Of a stretch of DNA of 64,000 bases, positions 1-8,377 are shown one piece after another (position 1 is the stretch's first letter; every line of letters starts with the position of its first letter). The notes under the pieces are model-generated. The model searched no databases. It was not told where the DNA came from and saw nothing but the letters and a program-made list of their open reading frames with translations. This DNA comes from Stenotrophomonas rhizophila (GTDB lineage: Bacteria; Pseudomonadota; Gammaproteobacteria; Xanthomonadales; Xanthomonadaceae). The stretch is from positions 105,001 through 169,000 of the forward strand of contig NZ_CP016294.1 in assembly GCF_001704155.1 (NCBI RefSeq), written 5' to 3'. Position numbers and translations under genes: made by a program.

Positions 1-720
<720 letters not shown>

Positions 721-948
721 AAAACGCATAGTCCGAGGACTAAAAATTTAAAGCTGCAGATGCTTGACCGCTGGCAACGTTTCGCTTGCTTTAAAACAAT
801 TGATATGTTGCTTGATCAAACGTCTGCAAGATGGACAAATCATCCTTCCTGCAGGCGCCTTCACAAGATACCTGCGCATACTGTCAAAGAACTTGGGAGT
901 CGGCCTCAGCGCCTTTCTCCGTGTGCCCCGACGTTTCCGTCGTTGCGA
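721..948 (-). other. rRNA operon leader with boxA-like antitermination element
   Basis: Transcribed leader between the promoter-proximal start (about 949) and the 16S 5' end. On the reverse strand it contains GTTCTTTGACAG (complement at 881-892), close to the boxA antitermination motif of rRNA leaders, where NusB/NusE and the antitermination complex assemble. No plausible protein gene is seen here. The motif match is direct; the antitermination role is inferred from the family. Confidence 0.7.
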
Positions 949-955
949 GCCGCCC

Positions 956-983
956 ATTATAGCTGGCTTTTCCGCTTCGTCAA
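956..983 (-). promoter_or_regulatory. rrn promoter P1 (closest to 16S)
   Basis: On the reverse strand: -35 TTGACG (complement 978-983), 16-bp spacer, -10 TATAAT (complement 956-961), then a GC-rich discriminator GGGCGGC, typical of stringently controlled sigma-70 rRNA promoters. The predicted start is near 949. It shares an extended stretch of sequence with the next promoter upstream. Confidence 0.85.
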
Positions 984-1079
984 CACCCTTCTTCAAGGGC
1001 CGCCTCACCGAAGTGGACGTTGTTGCCGATGCTGCTTCGCCGTGCGACCCGAAGGTCTTTTCGTCGAAGCGAGCCGCCT

Positions 1080-1107
1080 ATTATGTCAGGCTTTTCGTTT
1101 CCGTCAA
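1080..1107 (-). promoter_or_regulatory. rrn promoter P2
   Basis: On the reverse strand: -35 TTGACG (complement 1102-1107), 16-bp spacer, -10 CATAAT (complement 1080-1085), then AGGCGGCTCGC. The segment is a near copy of P1, displaced 124 bp upstream, so the promoter unit appears duplicated. Confidence 0.8.
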
Positions 1108-1186
1108 CACCTTGTTTCGAAGGATGTTGCCGCCGCTTTGGCTTGGTGTTCACCGGGGTGAAGACCGCGTCGCAGCGAGGGAGCGA

Positions 1187-1214
1187 ATACTAAAGACTTC
1201 TCGAAATTCGTCAA
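1187..1214 (-). promoter_or_regulatory. rrn promoter P3 (most upstream)
   Basis: On the reverse strand: -35 TTGACG (complement 1209-1214), 16-bp spacer, -10 TAGTAT (complement 1187-1192). An A-rich run lies directly upstream (complement of 1218-1226), a candidate UP element. Spacer length and -35 are identical to P1 and P2, which supports a real third promoter. Confidence 0.7.
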
Positions 1215-1358
1215 GCGCTTTTTTCAATTCGTACCGACAAACGCCCGGTACCTGCCGTGTGTGGGCACAGCGCCAACGGCGATGCGCAGCACGCGCGTTG
1301 CGCGTGCTGCGCAGGGCTGCCAACAATGCAGCTTCTTGTCGTCAGGGAAGCATGCGTC

Positions 1359-2552
1359 ATGTCTGCGGTTGCCAAGCGTTCGTTGTTGCGCGATCTCTCA
1401 TTGCCCGCCGTGGTCGCAGGCTTCATTACGGTGCTGGTGGGCTTTGCCAGTTCCGCGGTGATCGTGTTCCAGGCCGCACAGGCGGTCGGTGCAACGCAGG
1501 CGCAGATCGCATCGTGGATGTGGGCGTTGGGCCTGGGCATGGGCGTGACCTGCATCGGGCTGTCGCTGCGCTACCGCGTTCCCGTGGTGACTGCATGGTC
1601 GACCCCTGGTGCCGCGATGCTGGTGGTAGGCACGGGCGCAGTGGCCTATAGCGATGCCATCGGGGCATTCGTACTGGCGGCGGTGCTGGGGATGCTGGCC
1701 GGCTTCTCCGGTGTGTTCGCCAAGGTCATGCGCCGCGTGCCGATGGCGTTGGCCGCCGGCATGCTGGCCGGCGTACTGCTGCGCTTCGGGTTGGAGGTGT
1801 TCGTCTCCATGGGCACGCAGCTGGGCATGGCGCTGGCGATGTTCGCGACCTGGCTGGTCGGGCGCCGGCTTTTCCCCCGTTACGCCGTGATTGCCACCCT
1901 GCTGGTGGGCGTAGGCGTTGCCGTTGCACAGGGCCTGCTGCATGCCGAACAGCTGCGGCTGGAACTGGCCACGCCGGTGTTCACTTGGCCTACCCTGTCT
2001 TGGCCGGCGGTATTCGGCATCGCCCTGCCCCTGTTCGTGGTCACCATGGCCTCGCAGAACATTCCCGGGGTCGCCGTGATCCGGGCGTCCGGCTACGACA
2101 CCCCGATTTCCCCCGTCATCGGCTGGATCGGCGTGGCCAACACGGTGCTGGCCCCGTTCGGCGCCTACGGCCTCAACCTCGCGGCGATCACGGCGGCCAT
2201 CTGCATGGGACGCGAAGCGCATGAGGATCCGGCCCGGCGTTACGCCGCTGCCGTGGCTGCCGGTGCCTTCTACATCGTGGTGGGCCTGTTCGGCGCCACG
2301 GTGGCCGCGGTATTCGCCGCCTTCCCGAAGGAACTGGTGGCCTGCGTCGCCGGTATCGCCTTGTTCGGCACCATCGCCAACAGCCTGGCCATGGCCCTGC
2401 GCGAGGAAAGCGACCGCGAGGCCGCACTGGTCACCTTCCTGGTGACCGCCTCAGGCCTGTCGCTGGGCGGGATCGGCTCTGCCTTCTGGGGCCTGGTGGC
2501 CGGCGGCATCTGCCTGCTCGCCTTGCGGCCGCGCGGTCCCGCCCTGCCCTGA
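1359..2552 (+). CDS. benE: BenE-family benzoate/H+ symporter-like membrane transporter
   Basis: A 397-residue, strongly hydrophobic protein with about 11-12 membrane segments, matching BenE, which imports benzoate across the inner membrane. Family-type stretches include VVTAWSTPGAAML near residue 75 and NIPGVAVIRASGYDTP in the middle. The start at MSAVAKRS is chosen because an AGGGA ribosome-binding sequence lies about 10 bases upstream and the earlier in-frame codons have unlike composition. No benzoate catabolic genes are nearby, so the substrate is uncertain. It converges with the next gene with a 13-base gap. Confidence 0.88.
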   Translation: MSAVAKRSLLRDLSLPAVVAGFITVLVGFASSAVIVFQAAQAVGATQAQIASWMWALGLGMGVTCIGLSLRYRVPVVTAWSTPGAAMLVVGTGAVAYSDAIGAFVLAAVLGMLAGFSGVFAKVMRRVPMALAAGMLAGVLLRFGLEVFVSMGTQLGMALAMFATWLVGRRLFPRYAVIATLLVGVGVAVAQGLLHAEQLRLELATPVFTWPTLSWPAVFGIALPLFVVTMASQNIPGVAVIRASGYDTPISPVIGWIGVANTVLAPFGAYGLNLAAITAAICMGREAHEDPARRYAAAVAAGAFYIVVGLFGATVAAVFAAFPKELVACVAGIALFGTIANSLAMALREESDREAALVTFLVTASGLSLGGIGSAFWGLVAGGICLLALRPRGPALP

Positions 2553-2565
2553 GCGCTGACCGCGC

Positions 2566-4743
2566 TTACTGGGGCAGGACGCGGAGGGTCTGCACCAGGC
2601 TGTGGCGCGCGCCCGGGGCCAGGGTGACCACGTCCGGGCCGGCGTTGGCCGCCTCCAGGCACACGTAGTGCTTCCAGCCGGCGCCGACGTCGGCCATCTT
2701 CGCCGCTCCTGCCTGGCCGGGGTTCCAGGCCACCAGCGAACGACTGCCCTGGGTACTGATCTCGATGCTGCGCTTGAGCCCAGGGTCTTTCAGCACGTAA
2801 CGGCCACCGGCCTGGGTATAGATGCGGTCGCTGCGGCCGGGGTCACGCGGGTCGTTGAGCGACCAGTCGCCCTGTTGGGTGCGCGGGGTGGCGTAGTTCT
2901 CGAACTTGTCCAGGTAGGTCAGGCCATCCAGCCCGGACACGCTGACCTGCATGGCGTCGCTGACCTTGAAGTAGTTGTGCAGCGCCTGGGTGAAGGTGAC
3001 CGGCTGGCGGCCGGTGTTCTCGGTGACCAGGCGCTGTTCGAGGGTGCGGCCGACCCGCAGCTGCATGCTCAGGCGCAGGTCGAGGGTGTCCAGCGCCGGC
3101 GGGGCGAGGGTCAGCACCACGGTGCCATCGGCTTCGCGCTGCGCGCTCTGCAGGGTCCATGGCACGTTGCGCACGAAGCCATGCGAGGGCACGTCACTGC
3201 CCTGCCCCTGTTTGCCGAAGTACGGCCAGCACACCGGGCTGCCGCCGCGGATCGGGGTGGGCAGCGCCTGCGCGGTGGGCGACAGCCACAGCACGTCCTG
3301 GCCGCCCTTGGGAATGAAGGACAGCAGCTGCCCGCCAAACACGGAGATCGCGGCAGTGGCCAGCGGGGTTTCCACCTTCCAGGCCGGGAAGCCCTGGATG
3401 TCGACGATGCTCAGGCCCTCGAGCTTGGGCAGCGCGGCGTCGGGGACGGCCGGCGACTGCACGAGGCGGGCGTGGTTGGGCGGCAGGGAGAATGCGGTGC
3501 TGTCGGGCATGGCGGTAGTGGGCTTGGGTAGAGGGGGTGCGCTGCGCAGCGCGGTGAGGATGCGTTGGCCGGCGCGGCCGTCCGGATTGGGCCAGCCCAG
3601 CGCCTGCTGTTCGGTCTGGATGGCACGCCGCGTGGCAGTGCCGACCATGCCATCGGCGGCACCGATATCGTGGCCGCGTGCCAGCAGCAGGGTCTGCAGC
3701 TCGCGGCGTTCAGTGCGGCCAATGCCGGGATCGTCGGTGGGCCAGGCCGCCACGATGCCGGGGCCGCCGCGCAGGCGGTCGGCCAGGGTGGCAATGGCCA
3801 GGGCATAGCTCTCCGCAGCGTTGTAGGCGTAGATCGCGTCGTAATTGCGGAACACCAGCCAGGCCGGGCCCTTGGCGCCGGTGGGCAGCAGCAGCGCGGC
3901 GTTGGCATCCTCGGGCAGTCCCGCAGGCGCGAGCGCGCCGCCGCCGATGGGGGCAATGCCCAATGCCCGCCAGGCCGCGAGCGGCTTGCGCTGGGTGCGC
4001 CCGGCCAGGCTGGCGTTGAAGCCGGCGGGGATCGTGACTTCGATGCCCCACGGCTGGCCGGTACGCCAGCCGGCCTGCTTGAGATAATTGGCAGTGGAAG
4101 CCAGCGCGTCGGGAATGCTGGCGACCAGGTCGCGGCGGCCATCGCCATCGCCGTCCACCGCGATACGCGCATAGGTGGAGGGCATGAACTGGGTGTGGCC
4201 GAAGGCGCCGGCCCAGGAGCCGGTCAGGCCATCGGCACTCAGATCACCGGCGTCGAGCAGCTTGAGCAGGGCCAGCAGCTCGCCGCGGAAGAACGGCTGG
4301 CGGCGGCCGTTGCAGGACAGCGTGGCCAGTGACTGCAGCAGCGGGCGCTTGCCGAATACGCGGCCGTAATCGCTCTCCACGCCCCAGACCGCGACGATGG
4401 TGGCCGGATCGACGCCGTATTGCGCGGATACGCGGGCGAGCAGGGCGCGGTGCTCGTCCAGGCGGGCGCGGCCGTCGTCGACGCGTTGGGTATCGACCAG
4501 GGCGGCCAGGTAATCCCACAACGGCGTGGTGAACTCCGGCTGCGCATCCAGCAGCGGCAGCACGCTCAGGTCCGGGGTGAGGCCGGCGGTGAGCCGGGTG
4601 AACCCGGCCGCGCTGACGCCCTGCTTGAGCGCCTGCGGCTGCAACGTGGCCAGGCAGCGGTCGAAATCGTCCTGCGGCGCGGCAGCGGCCGGGGCGCTGG
4701 CCAGGCACAGCGCGCCCAGCAAGCCGACGGTGGTAAACCTCAT
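2566..4743 (-). CDS. Exported lytic murein transglycosylase (MltB type) fused to a hexose-6-phosphate mutarotase-like domain
   Basis: A 725-residue protein. Residues 1-22 are a signal peptide without a lipobox cysteine. Residues 25-330 are an SLT_2/MltB transglycosylase domain with catalytic Glu123 in VESDYG and the MltB-type SWAGAFGHTQFMPS stretch. Residues 342-400 are a peptidoglycan-binding domain. Residues 440-725 match the YeaD/aldose-1-epimerase fold: PIRGGSPVCWPYFG (498-510), SHGF with His521, LHNYF with His589, and CLEA with Glu697. MltB-type enzymes cleave peptidoglycan glycan strands; YeaD enzymes interconvert hexose-6-phosphate anomers in the cytoplasm. The reading frame is continuous, so the fusion looks real. 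The role of the epimerase domain in the periplasm is unknown. Confidence 0.88.
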   Translation of the reverse strand: MRFTTVGLLGALCLASAPAAAAPQDDFDRCLATLQPQALKQGVSAAGFTRLTAGLTPDLSVLPLLDAQPEFTTPLWDYLAALVDTQRVDDGRARLDEHRALLARVSAQYGVDPATIVAVWGVESDYGRVFGKRPLLQSLATLSCNGRRQPFFRGELLALLKLLDAGDLSADGLTGSWAGAFGHTQFMPSTYARIAVDGDGDGRRDLVASIPDALASTANYLKQAGWRTGQPWGIEVTIPAGFNASLAGRTQRKPLAAWRALGIAPIGGGALAPAGLPEDANAALLLPTGAKGPAWLVFRNYDAIYAYNAAESYALAIATLADRLRGGPGIVAAWPTDDPGIGRTERRELQTLLLARGHDIGAADGMVGTATRRAIQTEQQALGWPNPDGRAGQRILTALRSAPPLPKPTTAMPDSTAFSLPPNHARLVQSPAVPDAALPKLEGLSIVDIQGFPAWKVETPLATAAISVFGGQLLSFIPKGGQDVLWLSPTAQALPTPIRGGSPVCWPYFGKQGQGSDVPSHGFVRNVPWTLQSAQREADGTVVLTLAPPALDTLDLRLSMQLRVGRTLEQRLVTENTGRQPVTFTQALHNYFKVSDAMQVSVSGLDGLTYLDKFENYATPRTQQGDWSLNDPRDPGRSDRIYTQAGGRYVLKDPGLKRSIEISTQGSRSLVAWNPGQAGAAKMADVGAGWKHYVCLEAANAGPDVVTLAPGARHSLVQTLRVLPQ

Positions 4744-4798
4744 TGGCGTGAATCCCTGCAGCCAAGTGTTACCGCATCATAGCGGCAACCCACGCGGT

Positions 4799-5773
4799 TC
4801 AGGCCCGTTCCAGCAACCGCAGGCCGAAGGCGGGGGCATCGGCATTCCACTGCATGCGCACGCGCAGGCCGGCCTCGGCGATCAGCGCGCCGAAGGCGGC
4901 GTCGGTGTACTTGTGGCTGTATTCCACCGTCATCGCTTCGCCGTCGGCGAAATCGAACGCGCGGCCGGCCACGTGCACCCGCTGTGCGCAACGGCTGACC
5001 AGCTCGGTTTCAATGCGCAGGCGCGGCACGCTGTAACGCGCGCGGTGCTCGAAGCCGTCCAGGTCGAAGTCACTGCCGATCTCGCGGTTGAGCCGGCGCA
5101 GCAGGTTGAGGGTGAACGCCGCCGTGACCCCGGCCGCATCGTTGTAGGCCGCTTCGATCAGTGCCGGGTCCTTGTGCAGGTCGATGCCGATCAGCGCCAG
5201 CCCGGTGGGGCCCATGGTCTGGCGCATGGCATCGAGCAGCGCCACGGCATCGTCGTGGGCGAAGTTGCCAAGCGTGGAACCTGGGAAGAACAGCAGCCGG
5301 CGTGCCGGTTCGCGCTGCGGTTCGGGCAGCGTTACGGGGCGGGTGAAGTCAGCGCAGACCGGCAGCATCTCGATCTCCGGCAGCGCTTCGGCCAGGCGTG
5401 CCACGCTGTCGAGCAACGCCGCGCGCGAGATCTCGATGGGGGTGTAGGCCACCGGATCGGCCAGGGCATGCAGCAGCAGCTCGGTCTTGCGCCCGCTGCC
5501 ACTGCCGAGTTCCACCACGTGCAGGTGCGGCCCCACCGCGCGGGCGATCTCGGCGCTGACCTGCTGCAGCAGCTGCAGCTCGGTGCGCGTGGGGTAGTAC
5601 TCCGGCTGGCGGGTGATCTGTTCGAACAGCTGCGATCCGCGTGCATCGTAGAAATACTTGGAAGGCAACTGGCGCGGGCGCTGCGACAGGCCGTGCAGGA
5701 TGTCGGCGGTGATCCGCGCGCGGCCCGGCTGCAGGTCGGTCAACGCATCCAGGGCATCACTGACAGTGCTCAT
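4799..5773 (-). CDS. egtD: L-histidine N(alpha)-methyltransferase EgtD
   Basis: A 324-residue SAM-dependent methyltransferase that trimethylates histidine to hercynine, the first step of ergothioneine synthesis. Visible family features are LPSKYFYDARGSQLFEQIT near residue 37, the SAM-binding stretch VVELGSGSGRKT near residue 86, and LLFFPGSTLGNF further on. The start ATG at 5773 overlaps the egtB stop by four bases (ATGA), indicating translational coupling. An upstream extension of the open frame overlaps egtB and is rejected. Length matches EgtD. Confidence 0.95.
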   Translation of the reverse strand: MSTVSDALDALTDLQPGRARITADILHGLSQRPRQLPSKYFYDARGSQLFEQITRQPEYYPTRTELQLLQQVSAEIARAVGPHLHVVELGSGSGRKTELLLHALADPVAYTPIEISRAALLDSVARLAEALPEIEMLPVCADFTRPVTLPEPQREPARRLLFFPGSTLGNFAHDDAVALLDAMRQTMGPTGLALIGIDLHKDPALIEAAYNDAAGVTAAFTLNLLRRLNREIGSDFDLDGFEHRARYSVPRLRIETELVSRCAQRVHVAGRAFDFADGEAMTVEYSHKYTDAAFGALIAEAGLRVRMQWNADAPAFGLRLLERA

Positions 5774-7062
5774 GCGGCATCCTTGGCCAGGCGCAGGCCG
5801 GCGAACTGCCAGCGCGCCGACGGTGCGAAGAAATTGCGGTAGCTGGGACGGATGTGGTCGGCCGGGGTGGCGCAGCTGCCGCCGCGCAGTACCCACTGCC
5901 CGCACATGAACTTGCCGTTGTATTCGCCGAGGTTGCCTTCGAAGGTACGGAAACCGGGATAGGCCCCGTAGGCACTGCTGGTCCACTCCCAGACATCGCC
6001 GAACAGCTGCAGGTGGCGTGCGTGCGCGCTGCCCTGGTCGGGCGCGGCCGGATGCAGGCGCCCGCTGTCGGCGAAGTTGCCCTGCGGCGCCTGTCCGGCG
6101 GCGGCCGCTTCCCATTCGAACTCGGTGGGCAGGCGCGCACCGGCCCAACGGGCGTAGGCGTCGGCTTCGAAGTAGCTGAGGTGGCAGACCGGTGCATCGG
6201 GGTCGAGCGCGCGCCAGCCCGCCAGGGTGAACTCGCGCGCCAGTGCGTCATCCCAGTACAGCGGGTGCTGCCAGTGTTCCTGCTGGCACAGGCTCCAGCC
6301 CTCGCTCATCCAATGGGCGGGTTCTCGGTAGCCCCCGGCTTCGACGAAGCGGCGGAACTCGCTGTTGCTGACCGGGCGGTTGGCCAGCGCATGGGCAGGC
6401 ACCAGCACGCGGTGCACCGGCGATTCGTTGTCATAGGCGAAGGCGGCATGCGCCGGCCACGCGGGCGCGCCGATCTCCACGATCTGTTCCGGGCTGTGGA
6501 TCCACGCCAGCGGCGAGGCGGTGCCGGTGCTGCGCGGCAGGTCGTCGCGGTAGGCCGGCTGCAGCGGGTTGCTCCACAGCGCGTGCTTGATGTCGGTGAG
6601 AAGCAGCTCCTGGTGTTGCTGCTCGTGGTGCAGGCCCAGCACCAGCTGGCGGGTGGCCTGCTCATCCAGTGCATCCGCCTGCAGCGCCGCCAGCACGCGC
6701 TGGTCGACCAGGCTGCGGAAGCGCAGCACCTCGTCCAGTGAGGGCCGCGACAGCAGGCCGCGCTGCGGCCGCGCATGGGCCGGGCCGATGCTCTGGTAGT
6801 AGCTGTTGAACAGGTAATGCCAATCGGCGTCGAACGCGACGTAGTCCGGCTGGGTCGCCAGCACGAAGCGCTCGAAGAACCACGTGGTATGGGCCAGGTG
6901 CCATTTGCTCGGGCTGGCATCGGGCATGCTCTGCACCATCGCATCTTCGGCGCTGAGCGGTGCAGCCAGGGCCACGCTGCGGGCGCGTACCCGGGCGAAC
7001 TGGGCCGCCAGTGCGGTGGCAGCGGTGACGGCGGTAGGAGGCGGGGCAACGACGGCGTTCAT
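5770..7062 (-). CDS. egtB: Ergothioneine biosynthesis sulfoxide synthase EgtB
   Basis: A 430-residue non-haem iron enzyme that joins hercynine to a thiol donor (gamma-glutamylcysteine or cysteine) with O2. The N-terminal DinB-like part supplies iron ligands: WHLAHTTWFFE (His55/His58) and HHEQQH (His146/His150). The C-terminal part is an FGE-sulfatase (formylglycine-generating-enzyme-like) domain ending in LRGGSC and PSYRNFF stretches. It is the first gene of an egtB-egtD operon. No egtA, egtC or egtE is seen in the window, so thiol donor and C-S lyase must come from elsewhere. Confidence 0.95.
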   Translation of the reverse strand: MNAVVAPPPTAVTAATALAAQFARVRARSVALAAPLSAEDAMVQSMPDASPSKWHLAHTTWFFERFVLATQPDYVAFDADWHYLFNSYYQSIGPAHARPQRGLLSRPSLDEVLRFRSLVDQRVLAALQADALDEQATRQLVLGLHHEQQHQELLLTDIKHALWSNPLQPAYRDDLPRSTGTASPLAWIHSPEQIVEIGAPAWPAHAAFAYDNESPVHRVLVPAHALANRPVSNSEFRRFVEAGGYREPAHWMSEGWSLCQQEHWQHPLYWDDALAREFTLAGWRALDPDAPVCHLSYFEADAYARWAGARLPTEFEWEAAAAGQAPQGNFADSGRLHPAAPDQGSAHARHLQLFGDVWEWTSSAYGAYPGFRTFEGNLGEYNGKFMCGQWVLRGGSCATPADHIRPSYRNFFAPSARWQFAGLRLAKDAA

Positions 7063-7146
7063 CGCACGAAGGATCGGCGAGCATGGGTGAGCGCGATGTC
7101 ATGGCGCGGCGTACGCGGTGTTACGCCGTTCAAGTTGAATAGGCGA

Positions 7147-7536
7147 TCAGGGCAGCGCGTCGAGATAGAGCCAGCACCCATCGAGGCGCACGAAGCGGCT
7201 GTGCTCCTGCATCTTCACCGCGCTGCCGCCGCCGATCCGATAGCGCGCGGTGAAACGCACCTGGGCGTGGTCGGCATCCTGCAGGGTCTGTTCGTGCACG
7301 GTCAGACCCAACCAGTGCGTGCGCTGCCCGGCCGGCTCGTCCAGAGACAGGGTTTCCGGGCGGGTATCGGGGTGCCAGCTGGCCAGAAGGTATGCGGGCA
7401 GCTGCTTCACATAGGCGCTGTAGCGCGAGCGCATCAACGCCTCGGCATCGGGCGCGGCGTCACCGGCGTGGAAGCGGCCGCAGCAGGCGGTGTAGGCGAC
7501 GGGGCGGCCGCAGGGACAGGGATCGGCAGGGGTCAT
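7147..7536 (-). CDS. YchJ-family protein with SEC-C zinc motif (UPF0225)
   Basis: A 129-residue protein starting with [19 protein letters not shown], a SEC-C-type cysteine cluster likely to bind zinc. It is followed by an NTF2-like alpha/beta region ([20 protein letters not shown]). This is the architecture of E. coli YchJ, whose function is not established. It stands alone between egtB and the divergent TSUP gene. Confidence 0.9.
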   Translation of the reverse strand: MTPADPCPCGRPVAYTACCGRFHAGDAAPDAEALMRSRYSAYVKQLPAYLLASWHPDTRPETLSLDEPAGQRTHWLGLTVHEQTLQDADHAQVRFTARYRIGGGSAVKMQEHSRFVRLDGCWLYLDALP

Positions 7537-7595
7537 GGGCGTATTGTGCCGCGGGGAGGCGTATGCTGGCGCGCTTTCCGCCGTGATGCGCTGCC

Positions 7596-8372
7596 GTGTT
7601 CGAGCTGGTTCCCCCTGAACTGTTGTGGTTGGTGGCGATCGCCTTCATCGCCGGCCTGGTCGATGCCGCCGTCGGTGGTGGTGGGTTGGTGCAGTTGCCC
7701 GGGCTGTTCACGGTGCTGCCGCAGCACACCCCGGCGATGCTGTTTGGTACCAACAAGTTCAGTTCGATGTTCGGCACCGCCGCAGCGGCATTCCGCTACG
7801 CGCGCAATGTGCGCTTCCCCTGGCGACCGGTACTGTTCGCGGCCGCCACGGCCTTCGTGTTCTCGTTCGCCGGGGCCACGGCGGTGAGCCTGCTGCCCAA
7901 GGACGCGGTGCGCCCGCTGGTGCTCGTGCTGCTGGTGGCGATGCTGGGCTACACGCTGTGGAAGAAGGACTTCGGCGCCCTGCACCGGCCGCGCGAGATC
8001 GGCCGCAAGGAACTTGCCACGGCGCTGGCGATCGGCGCGGTGATCGGCTTCTACGACGGCTTCTTCGGGCCGGGCACCGGCAGCTTCCTGATCTTCCTGT
8101 TCGTGCGCTTCTTCGGGCTGGATTTCCTGCGCGCCTCGGCCGCCTCGAAGGTGGTCAACCTGGCCACCAACGTGGCCGCGATCTCGTTCTTCGTGCCGAC
8201 CGGCAACATCCTGTGGCTGTTCGCCATCCCGATGGCCACCGCCAACATCGTCGGTTCGGTGGTCGGGACCCGGCTTGCGCTGCGCGGCGGCACGCCGTTC
8301 ATCCGCAAGCTGTTCGTGGGCCTGGTGGTGGTGCTGATCGCCCGGATGGGCTGGGACACGTTCGCCGGCTAG
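7596..8372 (+). CDS. TSUP (TauE/SafE) family membrane transporter
   Basis: A 258-residue protein with about eight membrane segments. It carries the family hallmarks near the N-terminus ([20 protein letters not shown]) and mid-protein ([20 protein letters not shown]). TSUP proteins move sulfite, sulfonates, sulfoacetate or similar anions. The start is GTG at 7596; no in-frame ATG lies close upstream. It converges with jetC, leaving five bases between stop codons. The substrate cannot be told from context. Confidence 0.9.
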   Translation: MFELVPPELLWLVAIAFIAGLVDAAVGGGGLVQLPGLFTVLPQHTPAMLFGTNKFSSMFGTAAAAFRYARNVRFPWRPVLFAAATAFVFSFAGATAVSLLPKDAVRPLVLVLLVAMLGYTLWKKDFGALHRPREIGRKELATALAIGAVIGFYDGFFGPGTGSFLIFLFVRFFGLDFLRASAASKVVNLATNVAAISFFVPTGNILWLFAIPMATANIVGSVVGTRLALRGGTPFIRKLFVGLVVVLIARMGWDTFAG

Positions 8373-8377
8373 GCAGG

